A DNA stretch of 64,000 nt, from assembly GCA_029706075.1 (NCBI GenBank), contig JAINUG010000085.1:1203392-1267391 (forward strand), given 5' to 3'. Of the stretch, positions 23,000-33,534 are shown one piece after another. The stretch's first letter is position 1. Each line of letters starts with the position of its first letter. Source of the DNA: Aldrovandia affinis (taxonomy: Eukaryota; Chordata; Actinopteri; Notacanthiformes; Halosauridae). The notes under the pieces were generated by a model. That model made no database searches. It was given only the letters and a program-made list of their open reading frames with translations, and was not told where the DNA came from. The position numbers were made by a program, and so were the translations under genes.

Positions 23000-25900
23000 A
23001 TGTTGCGACAAAGGAACGTGATACGGACATGGCTAATTTTCCCTGCGTTGTTCGTGGTGTCTTGCGCTTTCAGTGATATGGAATTGGGGCCTGGAAATGC
23101 CGCAACTCCAACCAACGGAGATAGGTTCAGGATAGAAGGCCGGGCAGTTGTACCTGGAATTAAAACACAAGATTGGATTTCTACAGCTCGAGTTCTCGTG
23201 GAAGGAGAAGAACACGTTGGATTTTTAAAGTGAGCCTGGATTTGAACACGCGTGTTATCCTATTTGTTTCATTCGCTAACGTTAAGTTCGATAACGCTTG
23301 TAGTTAATGTTTAGCTTGCAGATTGTCTGCATCGTTGGTAACCAACTCTGTTAACCTTGCAACTAATGGCAGTGTTACGCTATGTCACTGTGTAGCGTTG
23401 AATTATAATAATTGATTGAACGACCGATTCGGTTGCGATGGCTAGCTAGCTAACAATGTCACCATTTCTCTCCACAGAACCGACGGAAGCTTTGCGGTGA
23501 ATGATGTACCCTCGGGATCGTATGTCTTAGAGATTGTATCGCCAGGTTATAGCTTTGAACCTGTTCGAGTCGATATAACGTCCAAGGGGAAAATGAGGTA
23601 CTACTCAGATACCGAAGTGTCGCAGTATTGTACGGATGGTGCTTGGAACTGTTGGCCTAATGTTACTGTACTGTTTTCTGAACTGCACTCCATGGCCAGG
23701 CCTAGAGCAGAGACTGCAGAAAATATGTTACTCATAACCTGCTTACTACATGACATTAAACCTGAGTGTTCCTAAGCCCTGGTACTGTGAGCAGCCCACA
23801 TGTTGATGTTCAAACAAACTAAGCTCTTTTATAAGGCTAATTAAGGATAGGTACGCTTTAATTGGGCTAAATACTTAGGTGGGTATGACATCACCTGGCA
23901 GGTATCTGCTATTCGTTCTTTGTCAAATAAATATTAATTTGGGGTGTTTGCTCTCAAACAGAAATATGCAGATCATGGTGTTTCTTGTAGTTCAGTTCAG
24001 TTATTGACCTTAGGTAAATTAGTAGTACAAGTTGGTATTGGGCTTCATTGAGTAATATTAGCCAGTTATTCAGTTATTGGTAGTCTGACCTAGAACAATA
24101 AACAACCAGTTGAGCTTGTCTAAGGAACAGATTTGAACCTGTGTGAGTAAGCCCATTTACTTTCATGTTTTTATGAGGTCATGCGTCCAACAATCCATTT
24201 ATTTGGCCCTTCTAGCAGATTAACTATGACCAGCCATAACAAAAAGAACTGTACACACAAATTCGCTACCAGAGCTATGGCTGAGAAACACCTAGGACAG
24301 GGGTCGGCAACCCATAACACTCAAAGAGCCATTTGGACCCGGTTTCCCGGAAAAGAAAACACTGGGAGCACCATTTTCTGCCAGAAGAAGACAGTGCGAC
24401 CAGGTGGGTGAGCCAAAAAATGATTGATACTTATTATTTATTTTCCCAAGTGACCATAAGGCTCAGGCATGACCAGACTGACCTAGGATATCCTCAGGCA
24501 TGACCAGACCCTTGGGGCAGTATCTCTCGTGGTTGTTCCCTCTGTGACTTAATGACAAACATATGCAAGCTAATCCATGTTTTATTAGTTGTATGTTCAC
24601 TGGCTTCTTTTTTTCCCCTGTATCACACTACTGGATCACTTTGGTGGGGGTTTTCTCCTCCTATTATCCAATGAATAGTTCTGAATTGAGCTACAGGCTG
24701 TGTGCTGAATTTAATTGGTTAGAGCTTTCTGTTCTGAATTACAGGGCACGGGTAGTGAACAACATTAAGACTTCAGAGGTGATGCGGCAGCCATACCCAC
24801 TCCAGATGAGGTCCTCCGGGCCCCACTCTTACTTTATAAAGCGGGAGACCTGGGGCTGGACTGATTTCCTCATGAACCCAATGGTAGGATCTGTGTTGTT
24901 TTTTAAAATATATATATAATTTATTTAAGATTTGTTCCCCCTGCTTTTCTCCCAGTTTGGTGACCAATTGTACCTTCTGTTTCTTTCGATTCACCCTCCC
25001 CCACGAGCCCGCTGCCCGTCACTACGGGACAAGCGAATACCCCAAGGCCGGCAATGATCCGCCTCCTCCGAGACAGAACTCCCCCACTTACTTTCTAAAG
25101 ACACCCTTTGCGCTTCTCGGCGAGCTCATGCCAGCCCACCCTCCCCCTGGGGCGGACAGCCAATCGCCGCCCACACGTGGCTCCCAGCCATTAGCCGGGC
25201 TGGCACGACCGGGTTTCGAACCGCGGCAGCAGTAGGCAACCTGTATTCCGGGTGTATGCTTTTACCGTTACGCCACACAAGGCCCCAGGGACTGTGTCTA
25301 ATAACTGATTGTGACAGACGTTTCTGGGTTGCAGTACATGCAATATTGGTAATCCAAGTTGGTGGACTGTACTGTTACCAACAGTGAGAGACGGATCATA
25401 TTCGTCTCCTTGCTCTTATTACTCTGGTTTATCTCTCTAACCCAGGTTTTGATGATGGTTCTCCCTTTGCTGATCATCGTGCTCTTACCGAAAGTCGTCA
25501 ACACCAACGACCCAGAGATGAGAAGGGTAAGACCCACAGCAATCCACCCCTGTACAGTTTGTGCCTAATGTCCAGGCAAAGTGTGGGCATTATTTCATAT
25601 CTCTTGACTATTATTTTAGCCCAGGCATGTGTAGTAAATATCATGAACTGGATATGCAGCCTTTTTGCAATGAGTAACAGAGATGTATTTACTTTAGAGC
25701 AAGAGTAGGCAAGGAGGGCCGTATCCATTTCTGGATTTCATTCAAACTCCTGCTCTTAATTATTTAATTAGCCTAGTCATTAACTTGATCTGACATTTTA
25801 GCTAAATTTATTTTCATATAGGGACAGCTTTTTGTGTCCCTATATGAAACATTCACTGTGACCTAATCTACGAGTGAATCCATTGGTCAGTGTAATTGGG

Positions 25901-27080
25901 TAAATAAAGGTTTCTTTTGAGAACAGTGTGTTGACCACATTTTAATTTGGAAGGGAATTGAAATGAACCTAATCCAAACTCGCCAAAATGGAAGACCAAC
26001 TTGAAAATATCTCTGTATATTTACATGAAAGCTCAGTATGTTTGGTTTGGATACCATGGTGTACACAGTGCACCCAGAGACTTCTGGGCCCTTGAAACAA
26101 AGTGTCTTGACAAGAGACGCATATTATGAGCTGAGGTTTCTTCATTCGGGCTGTATGGTATATGGCTAATTACTGAGCCAGCCAGCTTTGTTTTTGCTAA
26201 TTGGTTAGAACTGCACTGTACAGAACACTGAACACTGTACACTGACTGTAACAGCGCTTAATATATAAATACATAAATCCAACCTTTTCTTTAGAAAACA
26301 TGGAAATAATTGTGCAAGAAAAAGCATATTTTTAAAGAACAATGTTTATATTTCCTGCTACATTACAGTTCTGGCTACTGGAGCAACTATGAGACAACCG
26401 CAAAAATCTAAACCGTTTATTTTAGGTAAGGAAATAACATAGCAAATTCACCAATAATACCCCGATCAAAAACAAATGTATATATTTTTTTCCAAAGGTA
26501 TTCTACATTTGTGTGTTTGAAAGTATAGGTATAGTTATTTAGCAAGATATTTGCTGTTATTTTTACTATCCATTTGAAACTAAACCACGTTGGGGTTTTT
26601 TTCCTCCTGCTCACCTGCTAGTATTAATTTTCAAAATAACACAGGCATCTCATGATTCCAGAGAATCCATGACCTTGCTAAAATTGTGGCAAGGAATGTT
26701 CTTCTTGGAAAAGCACCCAAAGAAGAAAACATAAACACAAATTTTTGACTGGTTTTGAGTAAAACACTTTTACTGCAGGGACTTTTTTAATGACTGAAAA
26801 TCATGACAAAGCCTTGTTGGTGTGCTTTTATAAAGTCAAACTGTACCGTGAAGTGTGCTGTCCAGCTTGGCCGGGAAAGCCGTAAAAATACAAGTGGATG
26901 CGAAACATTTGCAATTCCTTTCTTTTGCAGGAGATGGAGCAGTCGATGAACATGTTGAACCCCAACCATGAGCTGCCAGATGTCTCAGAGTTTATGACCA
27001 AGCTGTTCTCTAGCAAGAGCTCAGGGAAGTCGGGGAGCAGCACCAAGGCCAGTAAGAGTGTGGCACTGAAGAGGAGGTAG
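23000..27080 (+). CDS. emc7: emc7, ER membrane protein complex subunit 7
   Basis: Subunit of the EMC, the endoplasmic-reticulum insertase for tail-anchored and multi-pass membrane proteins. Exons: 23000-23229, 23478-23597, 24745-24883, 25446-25526, 26931-27080; 720 nt, 239 residues plus stop (human 242). Order: signal peptide ([15 protein letters not shown]), lumenal beta-sandwich of the DUF2012/carboxypeptidase-regulatory type ([61 protein letters not shown]), a conserved [14 protein letters not shown], one membrane segment ([17 protein letters not shown]) and a cytosolic tail ([20 protein letters not shown]) ending in a Ser/Lys-rich stretch and KRR. All borders are GT-AG and in phase. The 24884-25445 intron holds an inverted SINE, the 23598-24744 intron a hAT fragment and the 25527-26930 intron a short perfect hairpin. 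Confidence 0.96.
24298..24400 (+). mobile_element. hAT-type transposon terminal fragment
   Basis: CAGGGGTCGGCAACCC followed by ACTCAAAGAGCCATTTGGAC matches the terminal region of hAT elements common in vertebrates. It ends within about 100 bases with no opposite end found, in emc7 intron 2. Confidence 0.6.
24905..25285 (-). repeat. tRNA-derived SINE, copy D (minus strand, different tRNA-like head)
   Basis: On the minus strand the head reads TGTGTGGCGTAACGGTAAAA and carries a B box GGTTCGAAACC (reverse of about 25212-25222). The body carries the shared core GGCGGCGATTGGCTGTCCGC (reverse of about 25150-25171). The tail ends in an AT-rich run. The head differs from copies B and C although the core is the same. 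Located in emc7 intron 3. Confidence 0.78.
25690..25849. repeat. Short dispersed-repeat fragment and perfect hairpin in emc7 intron 4
   Basis: About 25696-25765 (GTAGGCAAGGAGGGCCGTAT and on to CTGCTCTTAATTA) resembles a dispersed fish repeat. Just after it, TTTCATATAGGGACA (25812-25826) and its exact reverse complement (25835-25849) form a 15-bp perfect stem around an 8-base loop. It could be a remnant of a small inverted-repeat transposon or a folded RNA. Confidence 0.45.
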
Positions 27081-27577
27081 TAACACATTTTACCCAGGAG
27101 CAACTGTGGGACGTTACCATGAGAGAACGACTGTCAACATTTTTTCTTTTTTGAACACTGAAGGTTGGAAGAAACACAGTGTGCTCTTTGGCACTGCCTT
27201 TGCCATGTTATTGTTCTGTTTGTGTGAATGCCTAGTCAAGTTTTTCATTCTCCATGCATGTTTGTCCAATGCATATTAGACGACATGTTCTCCAGTTTCT
27301 CAAGTGCATGTGGTACATTATTTAACATTAACTTTTTTGAACCTGTTGATCTGTTAAGTGAATGCCATTAATTAGTGTGTTCCATGAAGTAGCTGTTGCT
27401 GCATTGTGTATATATTTATGTTGCTTCTGGAATCGATATGACTACTCGCGTTGCACCTACTTGAATGAGAGCTTATATAAGTAGATATTCATTATGACTG
27501 GTCCAGTTGGCTCAATTGGAACAGTTATCTATTATTGAAATAACTTAATTTTAATTTTAGAATGGAGAAAACATTTA

Positions 27578-27583
27578 AATAAA
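27578..27583 (+). terminator. emc7 polyadenylation signal
   Basis: AATAAA about 500 bases after the emc7 stop codon, the first canonical signal downstream. Confidence 0.55.
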
Positions 27584-28359
27584 GGTAATACAATTTGATT
27601 TTACTGTCCATTTTTTTCTTATTTGACTCCTCTGGAATACTCTGAACCACAGCTGGAGATGCCTGTTTATTAGCCTGTTATTAATTAATTAATCAGGTTT
27701 ATGTTCACCTAATGAAGAATGTTTTTTTTCTGCCAAGATGCTGTGTTTGTCAGCCATTGTTGAAAACGGTATAACTGAGATTTTTCTTACGTTTGGAGAA
27801 TTCGAAAATTGACTGTGTGACTATGTTGCAATTTATTTGGAACTAAAATAACAGGATATGTCCATTAAATAATTTCCAGTGCAGTGTAATTTTACCTGGG
27901 ATTTCTGTTTAGGAAAGCCGTGGTAGTCTTAGTGGTGGATTACAATGGTGCTTTGCTCATTGGTTTTGGACTTCCCTCTTTGTCTGACGCTATCTTCCTG
28001 TGAACGGCTTATTCAATCAATCGGTAGAGTATATCACAAAGAGAAGATTGCTTTCAGACCCCATCTCAAAAAAAATAAAGATTTCAGTCATCGAGTACAG
28101 TACATCGCTTTAACATTCTGCAATCTTTTTGTTCAAACAAACTAATTGGGTAACTACAACAAGCACAAAGGTTGTAATCTGTGTGCCTGCTCTAATCCAA
28201 TCGGATTTCTCCCTGTGGAGAACAGCAGCCCTGTGAAAGAATTGCATGAGGCGAGTAGCTGGCCCAATTGACACAGATAAATGCAAGCTTTAACCCTTGG
28301 CGTGTCCCGGAGTGACGTGAAGAAGAGGCTGAAGTCCAGCTGTGATTGAGCTTGAGAGC

Positions 28360-28527
28360 TGCGTGTGGAAGACACCGCACCTCACTGGACTCTGAGTCTC
28401 AGAGCGCCAACTTGGACCTCCGTGTTTGCCTTCTGCCTCAAGCCACAGTCAAAGTACAGTACGAGTGAGTGTGCTGCTGCAGCCTCCGCACATTCAGAAA
28501 GTAACTCACTCCAGGAGAGGCAAGGAA
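28360..28527 (+). promoter_or_regulatory. Possible non-coding first exon of the fibrinogen-domain gene
   Basis: A strong donor (AAG then GTACGT) follows position 28527, and an acceptor (TTTTTACATAG) lies about 20 bases upstream of the ATG at 29257. The two could frame a 5' UTR intron that includes SINE copy E. The region between 27.6 and 28.3 kb shows no gene. This is inferred from signals alone. Confidence 0.25.
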
Positions 28528-28724
28528 GGTACGTCTGCGCCGTTCATGAGCTCATTTTTGTACATGGACAAAAAGATGTTTCTTGTTAAACACTATTGTA
28601 ATCTTCTCTGTCAACTGTCTATTCTGGTGCATTACTGTTACTGAAATAAGTACCTGTGCCTATAGTTTTGAAAGAATCAAGGCTTTAAGGCATGCAGTAG
28701 TTTACCTTAAAATTTAATTTTTCA

Positions 28725-29010
28725 GATTTTCCCAATTTGGTAGCCAATTACCTGTGTGCTTAGTTCAATCCCCCTTCCCTCATAGTTGCTGTTGTAGTCC
28801 TGTGACTGGCAGTGACAAGGGCGAAGCGCTGCCTCCTCAGAGACAACACTCGTCGTGCCGTCGACTGTAATTCCGGTACGCCAGAACCACTCCTGTGCGC
28901 AGCGAACTGTGTGTCGGCTTCCCTCCCCCCTTCCTGGGGTGGACAGCCAATTGCCGCCCCGATGGCACTTCCGACCAGAGCTGACTCTGGCGCAACGGGG
29001 ATAAAATGCA
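28725..29010 (-). repeat. tRNA-derived SINE, copy E (minus strand, head truncated)
   Basis: On the minus strand it shows the shared core GGCGGCAATTGGCTGTCCAC (reverse of about 28938-28958) and the 3' end TAATTGGCTACCAAATTGGG, also seen in copy C. The tRNA-like head is missing or decayed. It lies just upstream of the fibrinogen-domain gene. Confidence 0.72.
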
Positions 29011-29256
29011 GATTTCTAAGTGTTTGTTTTGACCATCCACACTTTCCCTTGGTTTTGGTTTTATATAGAAATACTCAAGGAGACTTTTTTAAAATATATT
29101 TTTACTTGCTATCAAATAAAACTTGATTTAAGTCTATGTCCAAGATAATTTGAATATCATCTATTCTGTGATATTTATGGACCCTGCGCTTGCTTGTGTA
29201 TATGAACATGACAGGGTTTTTCTCTGTTTTTACATAGTTTTGGTACGTGGTGTAAT

Positions 29257-31427
29257 ATGGAGAGTTCAGGGGTCTGGTTGTGGGCTGTGTTGTCTGTTCT
29301 CTGTGTGATGGGAGCACACTCCGAGCTGCCCCCTGCCGAGAACATCCATGTGCTTTCCCCTGAAGAGCTCAAACTGGTGCTCAACGTGGGACTTAAAGGC
29401 AAGTATGGATCTAGCCGGTTTGTTGTATAGGTAGCCATCCATTCCCATGATAATTTATGGGGATAAATACATTGGCACATGCCCAGTAATTGGAGTAAAT
29501 TCGTTTTGAAGTGCCTTTCTGATATTTGAAGAATAAATCTGTTTGTTGAAGAATGAAGTCCTAAGAAGTAGTACGCCTTTACTGTGGTACTTGTAAAGCG
29601 CTTATCTTCACTGCAATCACTGATAGAAATCCTAAGCTATGTTTTCAATACTGAGTTGTAGGCAATTAGTTCAAACTCCAGTATCTGGTACAATAAATGA
29701 CTCACATGAGGTCAAAAACATGTGACACTTTACACTATGTGATATTCCCTATATAGTTCTCAGAGGTGGTAATTATTGAACCCTGGTTAGTAAGCTAATG
29801 AATTTTACCACGACCACCGTCCTAAATACAAATGTATGTTTAATAATCTCCCATAAATCCACTGAAATAACAGGGCCTGTATATATATATAAAGCATCTC
29901 AGAGTAGGAGTGCTGATCTAGGATCAGTTTAGCCTTTTAGCTCTTGATAAGATTAGAATATGGACAGGTGAAATATGATCCTAGACTAGCACTGCTATTC
30001 TGAGATGCTTTATGGATAGAGCCCAGATTTATTTTTGTAGTATGTAGATCACTATGTTTTACTCTTTGTTCACACATTCATTGATTCTGAATTTAACAGT
30101 GCTTTTGACTCACACTAGTTCAAAGTGAACAAAAATATTAGCAAATTCGTTTTAAACCTATATAGAGTGTAATACTATGTTATTATGAGACTAACTGGTG
30201 CTATTTAAAATCCTTGGGGAGGGTGCTGAGGCAAATCATTTCACCAGCATTAGGTGGCAGTGTATGTTCTCTGAAATACTAGGATTTCCAAGCTCCCACA
30301 TAAATAACTGTAAATCCCCCTTAATGCAAAGAAGACCAGAGTGATTTGATAGTTTATCCAGACAGATGGCCCTAGAACGCTAATCAGGGTGATTATGATT
30401 CGTTTATGCTTTGAAATCCCTCTACGAAAATCAGATCTGTTCACATCTGAGTAGAAACATCAGAGGATTTATTCTGATATATGAACATTTTCTGGGATTG
30501 TGATAAATGTTAGTTCATATTGTAAAATTCACAACCTCCTCTGGGTATTTAATGGTTGTACATTTTGGTTAAAAATATGGAGTACTGTCATTTCTCTGTG
30601 CTACAGCTTTTGAATGGAACTATCAAGTCAAATTGTCGGAGACGTCTCTCGCACGACTTCGCAATCCCTATTTATGAGATAAGGATTTGAAGTCAGAATG
30701 AAGATGGTGAATATCTCCATGTTGTCCCTTAGAGTTCCCTGGTGACTGCTATGAGATCTGGCAGAGTTCTGGGGGCCAGGCACGCGACGGTGTATATCTG
30801 ATCCAGCCAGCGGGGTCCCTCATTATGGCCTATTGCGCCATGCAGGACGGTGGCTGGACTGTAGTGCAGCACATCACTGTCAACAGCAGCGTGGACTTCG
30901 ACCGCACCTGGGCCGAATATAAGCTGGGCTTCGGCACTCTCACGGGTGACCACTGGCTGGGCAATGAATACCTTCACCAGCTCACCAGCAGACCGGGACG
31001 CTACAAACTGGGGGTCAAGCTGGTGGACAAGGACGCGGTCACCAAGTTCGGGGAGTACGACCCGGCCTTGGTGGAGAATGAGGAGGCCCAGTACCGGCTG
31101 CGATTGGGCCTCTTCCAGGGCACGGCCGTGGACGCCCTCGCCCAGGACACCGAGAACTACCTGCATGACAACCAGAGGTTCACCACCAAGGACCGCGACA
31201 ATGACAATTATTTCCAGAACTGCGCCAAACTGGAGTTCCAGGGCGTGTCGGGAGGAGGGTGGTGGTACGATGCCTGTGCGGGGGCCAACCTCAACCGCCG
31301 GAGCGTCATCTACTGGCAGAAGGACTGCAATAAAGAGCACCTCTGCAAGTATGCCTGGATGATGGTGAGGCCCTCTGACCTCATTAAGGTTGTCCATACC
31401 GGGGGATGTCCGAAGGATGAGCTGTGA
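29257..31427 (+). CDS. Secreted fibrinogen C-terminal-domain protein ending in KDEL (fibrinogen-like 1-like)
   Basis: Two coding exons, 29257-29398 and 30733-31427, give 278 residues. Exon 1 encodes a signal peptide (SGVWLWAVLSVLCVMGAHS) and a 25-residue linker with no long coiled coil. Exon 2 encodes the whole fibrinogen-related domain from GDCYEIW (about residue 51). Family marks are present: YCAMQDGGWTVVQ, DFDRTWAEYKLGFG, WLGNEYLHQLT, the calcium loop DRDND (201-205), NCA (210-212) and WWYDAC. An extra cysteine pair lies in KDCNKEHLCK. Such domains bind acetyl groups, sugars or partner proteins. The intron has a GC donor (AAAG then GCAAGT); the nearby GT alternative breaks the frame. The last four residues are KDEL, the retrieval signal of ER lumenal proteins, unusual for this normally secreted family. 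A possible GT donor at 31365 could in principle remove this end, but MMVRP before it is the usual end of the domain, so read-through is favoured. It sits between emc7 and chrm5. FGL1/FGL2-like affiliation is likely; the exact orthologue is not known to me. Confidence 0.88.
29872..30026. mobile_element. Short inverted-repeat transposon (MITE)
   Basis: The ends are inverted copies: AAAGCATCTCAGAGTAGGAG then TGCTGATCTAGGATCA on the left, and TGATCCTAGACTAGCACTGC then TATTCTGAGATGCTTTAT on the right, about 155 bp overall. There is no coding capacity. The same palindromic unit is common in teleost genomes. It lies in the intron of the fibrinogen-domain gene. Confidence 0.75.
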
Positions 31428-33534
31428 TTTAAACTTTGGTGGAATTAAAGGCCCTCACTTGAGAGTGTTCACTGCAAGTTATTTTCCCACAGTTGGGTGG
31501 TGCCACTTTGTCTATACCGTCCTGTAATCATGGCTTGGGTCTCGATCACAATCTCCATCTGTGGTGTCCGGTTGATTAAACGTTAAATTGTGTATTGCGT
31601 AGTGTAAGAGGCAGCGTTTGCCAAGCCAAGATGTAAGAATCTCTGATGAAAAGAACAGTACTAATTGCTTTTTTAAATATGACGTAATATATATTTCAGT
31701 TTTAAAATACACAGGAACACATGGTCACAAAATACAGAAAACATAAGTCAATATTGACTGAATTGTCTCGGTACACCTGCAGATAACTGAGAAGCATGTG
31801 TAGTTCACCATTGCAAAAATGTGTGGAAAATGTTTCACATACAACCTTCCATGTGCCCAGCCTCTGTTTTCTGTTGTAAATCAGTCATTTCAAAGACTGA
31901 ATGTAAATTGAATGTTCTTTCCAAAAAGATTACTGTAAATTATGAAAATGTGATCATCGTGTCATCAGTTACTTCACTTTAAATGTTGTGGATCTGATGT
32001 AAATGTTAATGTTGTGGATCTAATCTTTAAGTATTTCAGTATGAATCAGCTGGAATGTTGTTCATATATGGTGTTTGATAAATTAAGGCTTCCTGGAAAA
32101 GTAAAGAAGAATAAGTCTAGCAAGGCAAACATTCAAGGTCGAGCAGGTTTTTCAAGGATATGTCAGGAGGAATGTTAAGGGCCTCTTCATGTCTTCCTAT
32201 TTGCAGGTCACATGGTTTTTTTCTCTTCTTTTTACATTTTTTTCTCTTTAATGTAGTATATTAAATGGATACTCGGAAGGTAACGTTTTACTTTTCCATA
32301 CCCCATAAATGATAGTGAAAATAAGAAATGTGCACATAAATAATAATTCAAAGAGCTTGTAAGACCTCAATATTATCCTTTGAGTGATAGGATAATACAG
32401 CAGTATAGGCAAAAATCAGATTAAGGAATATATGTATAGTAAATAAACAAACTCATAATCTAAAGATGCATACATCGAACAAAGCAAGTATTCAGTGAAT
32501 TACTTATTTCCTTTTCACCTTAATTTGAATGCAGATATATACAGGCAGTGTACAGCCTTGCAGTCAACAGGTATAATGTTACTTGTTGCTGACTGAACCA
32601 GGTCTAACTTTCACCTGTGTATGCTATAAAAAGAGGGGTATACCATTGAGGGTCTGATCTGCCTAGCAATCTAGACATACAGCCTGTAAAAGATGTTGGT
32701 TAACATAGTGAAAAAATACCATGGAGACCATACTTTTTCAATGTTTTCTACCATTACAGTGATTTCAGGTTTCTAGTTCCTGTCTTGGCTTAATTGGTTA
32801 GTTGCCATAGTTTTTTTTTGCCTTAATTTTTTTGACATGAGAAAATTTGTGGTGTCGTCTGAGCTGAGCCAAGCAGTACAGTACTTTAAAATAGCACAAG
32901 TGGAAAAAAGGCTTTTATAATCAACATGTACAATCTCGAATAGGCTGCTGATTTCCACCTGACACTGAAACAGGATGATTGTAGATAAAGCTGTTGTCTG
33001 TGATTACAGGATAAACTTCCAAAAATCAACCATGAAAAAATGTTAGCCCTTAAATACAAGCAAGAGAACAAATTGTACAAATGTGAATTCAATACTAATA
33101 AAGGAACTGGAAAAAAATTATTGTGAGTTTTGTTTTTCTTTTACAGATGAAAATAAGCATTTTAGTCATAACATTGTATGTTTTGATATACCAGTACCTG
33201 CACAAATGAGAAACCTGAAGGAAAATATGTAGAACACTGGCCCAATGCCACAAGATGTTTTGTGTGATGTAGATCTGATGACAAAAAGCTTTGGTATAAA
33301 ACCAATACCATGGTTCACCCTAGATGCTAATTATTGCCAAACACTCATCTCATATATTAAAGTAATACTAAAAGAAAGACCAGCTCCACCCTGGAAGCAT
33401 TTGAAAATTTCACATCTATTCTTTGACAATAACATCCATGAAGTTGACCATAAGCACAAGTTGAAATGCAAAAGTATCAATGTTCAATGTCAAATATACA
33501 AGAGACGAAACAGTCTATTTAATTGTATCTCTGA
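31428..33534. other. Convergent intergenic region, fibrinogen-domain gene to chrm5
   Basis: Both flanking genes end here, so it holds their 3' UTRs. It is AT-rich. ATTAAA occurs at about 31443, and AATAAA at about 32443. A plus-strand frame at 33245-33667 is largely antisense to chrm5 and not a gene. I see no repeat family I can name. Confidence 0.45.

Noticed and set aside
29403-29408. GT donor (GTATGG) just after the GC donor of the fibrinogen-domain gene
   Set aside because: Joining from it to the acceptor at 30733 shifts the frame into an early stop, so the GC donor is preferred.
30946-31362. 138-codon plus-strand frame overlapping the same exon
   Set aside because: Out-of-frame reading of the fibrinogen domain; Arg/Thr/Ser-rich and without family similarity.
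31365-31370. GTGAGG donor near the end of the fibrinogen-domain gene
   Set aside because: Using it would cut the domain before the usual MxxRP end, and no downstream exon was seen; kept only as a caveat to the KDEL finding.
30729-31397. Long minus-strand frame (222 codons) opposite the fibrinogen-domain exon
   Set aside because: It is the antisense shadow of a GC-rich, strongly biased coding exon; the plus-strand reading has a recognisable complete domain.
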